DNA of 9,866 nucleotides from Acetatifactor sp. (lineage in GTDB: Bacteria > Bacillota > Clostridia > Lachnospirales > Lachnospiraceae). Positions 7,162 through 9,866 of this stretch are shown in pieces. The stretch's first letter is position 1; each line of letters starts with the position of its first letter. A model generated the notes under the pieces. It saw nothing but the letters and a program-made list of their open reading frames with translations. It did not search any database and was not told where the DNA came from. The stretch spans positions 1 to 9,866 of the forward strand of contig JAEDMI010000091.1 of assembly GCA_016303085.1 (NCBI GenBank). Direction: 5' to 3'. Both the position numbers and the translations under genes were made by a program.

Positions 7162-8172
7162 TCAGCTATCATACTTTACAACATCAGTAACATCAGTAAG
7201 TTCAATAACATATCCCATTTTTCTTTTTCTGTTATATAAATGCTTTACAGTATAATAAAAGGTTCTGTCCTTAATTGAAAAAGGGGTTCCCCGCATAGGG
7301 TGTTCCTGATTCGATTCCACAAACTTCATAAAGGTCTGTCGCAAGAAGGTATTGAATCTTCCTCCATTTCCCGGTATTTTCTTTTCCAATTTCCATTCCA
7401 ACAGTTCCGGAAACAGATGTCCTGCATATTCATTGCATCCCATATATACCAGTTTCTTAGAAAATACAATGTATGCCGTCCCTTCCATTTTTGTTGCAAT
7501 GATATCACTGTTTTCTTCCACATCATACTGCTTTGTTTTCGTAACGGATATGAGTATTGCGAAAAGTCCTATGGTAAAAGTAATTGGCACAAATTCAAAT
7601 TTCAAATGAAGTACTCTCTCAATAAAATACGTTCCGATTATCAAAATGCTTGTAAAAATTATTAAATCAACATTTTTATAACTTACCTTATTCTTATTTT
7701 TCATGGAATACACAGACACCCACAGACACATTCCAAAATAGAGAATAAACATCACAAGATAAATGCTATGCAACGGGCCATATGTTTTTGTTAGGTACCC
7801 ACCATAGCTTCCAACATGAAATTCCACTGTTTTATAAAACAAATCACTGCTTCCGATTGTGAGTACACTCATGTAAAGCAACATCTGCACCGTGTACAGA
7901 GCTACTGCCAAAAAATGTTTGATCTTGATTTTGCATATCTCACAAATATTAAAAAAAATGAGCATAGGGGCAAAAATGCCTATAAGATATGTCAGCTTAT
8001 TTGCTAAAATCGCCGTTTCCAAACAAGTCGAGCTTGCTAAAATATAATAACCACCATTACCAATCACTGTTATTATTAGTAGTAAGATTTGATTTATTTT
8101 CATGTTTTCATTTATGGCAACAGACCATAAAAAAATCAGTACTGAAGCCAAAAAGCAAATTAGATAAAGCAT
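7162..8172 (-). CDS. Seven-helix membrane sensor with a PAS-like domain and no output domain
   Basis: The 336-residue protein has seven predicted membrane helices (about 1-19, 27-46, 58-78, 87-107, 134-154, 168-187, 195-213), like the N-terminal 7TM region of many histidine kinases and diguanylate cyclases. A cytoplasmic domain (about 222-330) has a PAS-like pattern (AYIVFSKKLVYMGCNEYAG ... FYYTVKHLY ... GYVIELTDVTD). It stops 6 residues after the LTDVTD motif, which in PAS proteins normally connects to the output domain. No kinase, GGDEF or HD domain follows. I chose ATG 8172 because AAGGAG (8182-8187) lies 9 bases before it. A TTG at 8188-8190 is in frame but overlaps that site. A good promoter lies upstream and the HD-GYP gene follows after 22 bases, so it may modulate that enzyme. 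That role is inferred. It is the most AT-rich gene in the window. Confidence 0.85.
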   Translation of the reverse strand: MLYLICFLASVLIFLWSVAINENMKINQILLLIITVIGNGGYYILASSTCLETAILANKLTYLIGIFAPMLIFFNICEICKIKIKHFLAVALYTVQMLLYMSVLTIGSSDLFYKTVEFHVGSYGGYLTKTYGPLHSIYLVMFILYFGMCLWVSVYSMKNKNKVSYKNVDLIIFTSILIIGTYFIERVLHLKFEFVPITFTIGLFAILISVTKTKQYDVEENSDIIATKMEGTAYIVFSKKLVYMGCNEYAGHLFPELLEWKLEKKIPGNGGRFNTFLRQTFMKFVESNQEHPMRGTPFSIKDRTFYYTVKHLYNRKRKMGYVIELTDVTDVVKYDS

Positions 8173-8265
8173 AATTATTATCTCCTTCAAAGCATATCAA
8201 TTCGCTTATATGATGATAGTTCAGGTTTGGATATATTTCCACAATTTTGCATAAAATCATGTTAA

Positions 8266-8294
8266 ATTTTACCACTTTTTAACAAAATAATCAA
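8266..8294 (-). promoter_or_regulatory. Extended -10 promoter of the 7TM-PAS/HD-GYP operon
   Basis: Reading leftwards, TTGATT (8289-8294, 4 of 6) is followed by a spacer of exactly 17 bases and TAAAAT (8266-8271, 5 of 6). The spacer ends in TGG, giving the TGn extension used by vegetative sigma factor. Transcription would start near 8259, leaving a leader of roughly 85 bases before ATG 8172. I see no riboswitch in that leader. Confidence 0.65.
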
Positions 8295-8415
8295 TTAAAT
8301 TGTCGATTTGTGTTGTTGTACTATTCCAGAGTCATAGATAACTATCCACCGGACAACAATATCACCAGACCTACTCGCAGAGCCGCCATCTTGACGTCAG
8401 GTGCTGTCGCACAAT
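8295..8415. other. Unassigned spacer between the regulator terminator and the sensor promoter
   Basis: This stretch carries no gene I can support. About 8335-8415 is clearly more GC-rich than the AT-rich sequence to its left. It holds a perfect palindrome TGACGTCA (8392-8399), a small GTGC-GACA-GCAC hairpin (8401-8412) and a TTGTTGT/ACAACAA inverted repeat (7-base arms). Short open frames exist on both strands (for example a plus-strand frame up to the TAA at about 8413-8415 ending LTSGAVAQ), but none has a start signal or a recognisable family. It could be a remnant of older sequence or a mobile-element end. I cannot decide. Confidence 0.3.
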
Positions 8416-8476
8416 AAAAACAGAGCCAGAAGCATTCACGCAAATAAACTTGCATCATGCTTCTGGCTCTGTTTTT
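8416..8476 (-). terminator. Strong terminator after the response regulator gene
   Basis: Two perfect 20-base inverted arms (8416-8435 and 8457-8476, AAAAACAGAGCCAGAAGCAT and its complement) surround a 21-base loop that can form a short inner GCAA/TTGC stem. The minus-strand RNA ends the stem in UUUUU followed by AUUGU. It begins 13 bases past the response regulator stop codon. Because the arms start with A-runs and end with T-runs, it could also stop plus-strand transcription. Confidence 0.9.
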
Positions 8477-8489
8477 GCTCTGCTCGTAG

Positions 8490-9164
8490 CTATTCCTCCA
8501 ATTTGTATCCCATGCCCCAGATGGTTTTTATCATTTCGCCTTTTTCACCCATCTTGCTGCGGAGCTTTTTTACATGGGTGTCGATGGTGCGGGCATCTCC
8601 GAAGTAGTCGTAATTCCAGACGTTATTCAGAATCTTTTCTCTGGACAGGGCAATTCCTTTGTTCTCCACAAAGTAGGTCAGCAGTTCAAACTCCTTGTAG
8701 CTTAAGTCGATAGGCTTGCCGTCTATGAACACCTGATGGGCAGCCTTGTCAATTTCGATACCGTTGCAAATTAACTTTTCCTCATCGGAAGCCTGATTGG
8801 TGCGGCGCAGAATAGCTTCTATGCGGGCCACCAGAATCTTGGGGCTGAAGGGCTTGGATATATATTCGTCTACACCCAGTTTAAAGCCCTGAAGCTCGTC
8901 CTGTTCGTCCCCCCTTGCCGTCAGCATGATAACGGGCACCTTGGAATAATTTCGAATTTCGCGGCACACCTGCCAGCCGTCCATCTTGGGCATCATCACA
9001 TCCAACACAATCAGCGCAATGTCCTTCTGGTTATAGAAGCAGTCCAAAGCCTCCTCTCCGTCCCCGGCTTCCACCACATCATAACCGGCTTTCACCAGGA
9101 AATCCCGAACCAGCTTCCGCATTCTGCTCTCGTCGTCCACTACCAAAATTTTCAGTCTTTCCAT
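8490..9164 (-). CDS. OmpR/PhoB-type response regulator
   Basis: This is a DNA-binding regulator activated by phosphorylation from a histidine kinase. The 224 residues comprise a receiver domain (about 4-120) and a winged-helix DNA-binding domain (about 128-222). The receiver carries the acidic pair Asp10-Asp11, phospho-acceptor Asp55 in LIVLDVMMPKMDG, Thr82 in MLTAR and Lys104 in YISKPF. The DNA-binding domain has the family signatures LSYKEFELLTYFVENKG, LSREKILNNVWNYDY, ARTIDTHVKKLRSKM and the closing TIWGMGYKLEE. I chose ATG 9164 because GAGGG lies just upstream and the protein then begins at the normal receiver start. Upstream in-frame starts would add about 20 unrelated residues. A perfect TATAAT (9184-9189) lies close upstream, but with no good -35. 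The gene may also be read from the gene 121 bases upstream. The kinase at 2490-3962 is the likely partner but is not adjacent. Confidence 0.96.
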   Translation of the reverse strand: MERLKILVVDDESRMRKLVRDFLVKAGYDVVEAGDGEEALDCFYNQKDIALIVLDVMMPKMDGWQVCREIRNYSKVPVIMLTARGDEQDELQGFKLGVDEYISKPFSPKILVARIEAILRRTNQASDEEKLICNGIEIDKAAHQVFIDGKPIDLSYKEFELLTYFVENKGIALSREKILNNVWNYDYFGDARTIDTHVKKLRSKMGEKGEMIKTIWGMGYKLEE

Positions 9165-9285
9165 GTTTCCCTCATTCCTTCGGATTATATCTTGTACTTG
9201 TAAACACGCGCTTTTTAGCGTCACTATAATTTTTTATATGCTTAGTATATTCTAAAACACATTTATGTCTTTTCTGTGAAATCTC

Positions 9286-9866
9286 TCAGTTTTCTTCCTC
9301 CAAATCACTTTCGATACGAAGTTCTTTTTCTTTCTCCCGGATACGCTGTTCTCTCTCTGTAAGTTCCTGTTCCCATGCAGCATACTTATTTGTGATTGCC
9401 TTTTCGTAATTGAGTACGTTAGGGTTATCACTTTTCAGGGTAATGGTAAACATAGCGATAATCGCCAACACAAGCAGTACATTGAGAATCACGGAAATCA
9501 AAAAGACTGACTTGTCCCTTTCCGTCTTTTCCCGGGAAGGCTTAATTCTGTTCTTCGCAGGATTTGCATGATTGCGGAGTTCTCCCCCGAAAGTGTTGTA
9601 GAGCGGAATATCCGGCACTTCCTCCGGGTTGATTTCCGGCTGTTCCAGCAGGAAGTCGCGCAGATATTTCAAATATTGTAATCCCACCGGTGTTCTGAAA
9701 ATTCTTTCATGAATTGTTTTTTCATAAACCATTAAAATACTCTCCGGTCTGGAATAATCAATACGGGCTTCCAGATATTCGATTTTCTGTAATTCAGCTT
9801 CGGCAATTTTCGCATCCTTCTCCGTGTAAAAAAGGTAGCCCCCCACCGAGCGCTCTCTGTTGTCTG
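9286..9866 (-). CDS. Single-helix membrane protein of unknown function, 5' end outside the window
   Basis: I do not recognise a named family. The frame stays open to the right edge (residues DNRERS precede the GTG at 9844-9846), so the true start is probably outside the window and the N-terminus is missing. The visible 5' part is soluble and charged (EKDAKIAEAELQKIEYLEAR), followed by a stretch with conserved-looking RTPVGLQYLKYLRDFL. A basic linker (SREKTERDK) leads to one membrane helix (VFLISVILNVLLVLAIIAMF). The C-terminal part is a heptad-patterned, highly charged coiled coil (WEQELTEREQRIREKEKEL) ending in EEEN. The basic residues before the helix suggest that the N-terminal part is cytoplasmic and the coiled coil external. 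It lies 121 bases upstream of the response regulator in the same direction, with no clear terminator in between, so they may share transcripts. Confidence 0.8.
   Translation of the reverse strand, partial: DNRERSVGGYLFYTEKDAKIAEAELQKIEYLEARIDYSRPESILMVYEKTIHERIFRTPVGLQYLKYLRDFLLEQPEINPEEVPDIPLYNTFGGELRNHANPAKNRIKPSREKTERDKSVFLISVILNVLLVLAIIAMFTITLKSDNPNVLNYEKAITNKYAAWEQELTEREQRIREKEKELRIESDLEEEN

Noticed and set aside
8173..8259. Possible cyclic di-GMP riboswitch in the leader of the 7TM-PAS/HD-GYP operon
   Set aside because: The leader is short, AT-rich and lacks the conserved paired elements and GNRA/receptor pattern expected of those riboswitches.
8401..8415. GTGCGAC on the minus strand as the 5' end of a group II intron
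   Set aside because: Only the short consensus matches; no intron domains, no reverse transcriptase gene and no domain V-like sequence follow.
8416..8476. 20-bp perfect inverted repeat as a CRISPR repeat or transposon end
   Set aside because: It occurs once, directly follows a gene, and ends in a U-run, so a terminator explains it fully.
9165..9224. GTG at 9224 as start of the response regulator
   Set aside because: It adds 20 residues with no counterpart in the family and passes over the better placed GAGGG site before ATG 9164.

Overview
The window looks like chromosomal DNA from a low-to-mid GC Gram-positive Clostridia, most likely a Lachnospiraceae-type gut anaerobe. This is an inference from gene content and signals: GGAG-type ribosome binding sites, long unwound-type membrane sensors, an HD-GYP protein with a 7TM sensor, HflX beside a HAMP histidine kinase, and TTGACA promoters with 17-base spacers. 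No species can be named from the sequence alone. Every gene I can support reads on the minus strand, so the description below goes in the direction of transcription, from high to low coordinates.

Right part (9866 to 8416): the 3' part of an unrecognised one-helix membrane protein runs off the right edge. It is followed by an OmpR/PhoB-type response regulator, which ends at a strong terminator with a perfect 20-bp stem.

Middle part (8415 to 4570): this block is visibly more AT-rich than both flanks. A good extended -10 promoter (8266-8294) drives two genes 22 bases apart. The first is a seven-helix membrane protein with a degenerate PAS-like domain and no output domain. The second is a membrane HD-GYP protein with an extracytoplasmic jelly-roll-like domain, seven helices and a complete HD-GYP active site, predicted to degrade cyclic di-GMP. 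The gene is followed by two hairpins, one with a U-run. Next comes a decayed pentapeptide-repeat gene (4634-4845), whose recognisable pieces lie in three reading frames.

Left part (4552 to 313): an operon-like run of a small acidic helical protein of unknown function, a HAMP sensor histidine kinase (2 bases between genes) and the ribosome-rescue GTPase HflX (14 bases between genes). A lipoprotein gene follows after 126 bases and ends at a 15-bp terminator.

Left edge (187 to 1): two TTGACA promoters in tandem, A-rich upstream tracts and a boxA-like TGTTCTTTGA. This is the usual layout in front of an rRNA operon, so I infer that a 16S rRNA gene lies just beyond the left edge, read leftwards.

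How the genes work together: the response regulator (8490-9164) and the histidine kinase (2490-3962) are the only two-component partners visible and probably form a pair. They are separated by about 4.5 kb holding the cyclic di-GMP module and the pseudogene, which looks like a later insertion between once closer genes. That is inference. I saw no CRISPR array, no intact insertion sequence, no tRNA and no convincing new defence system.
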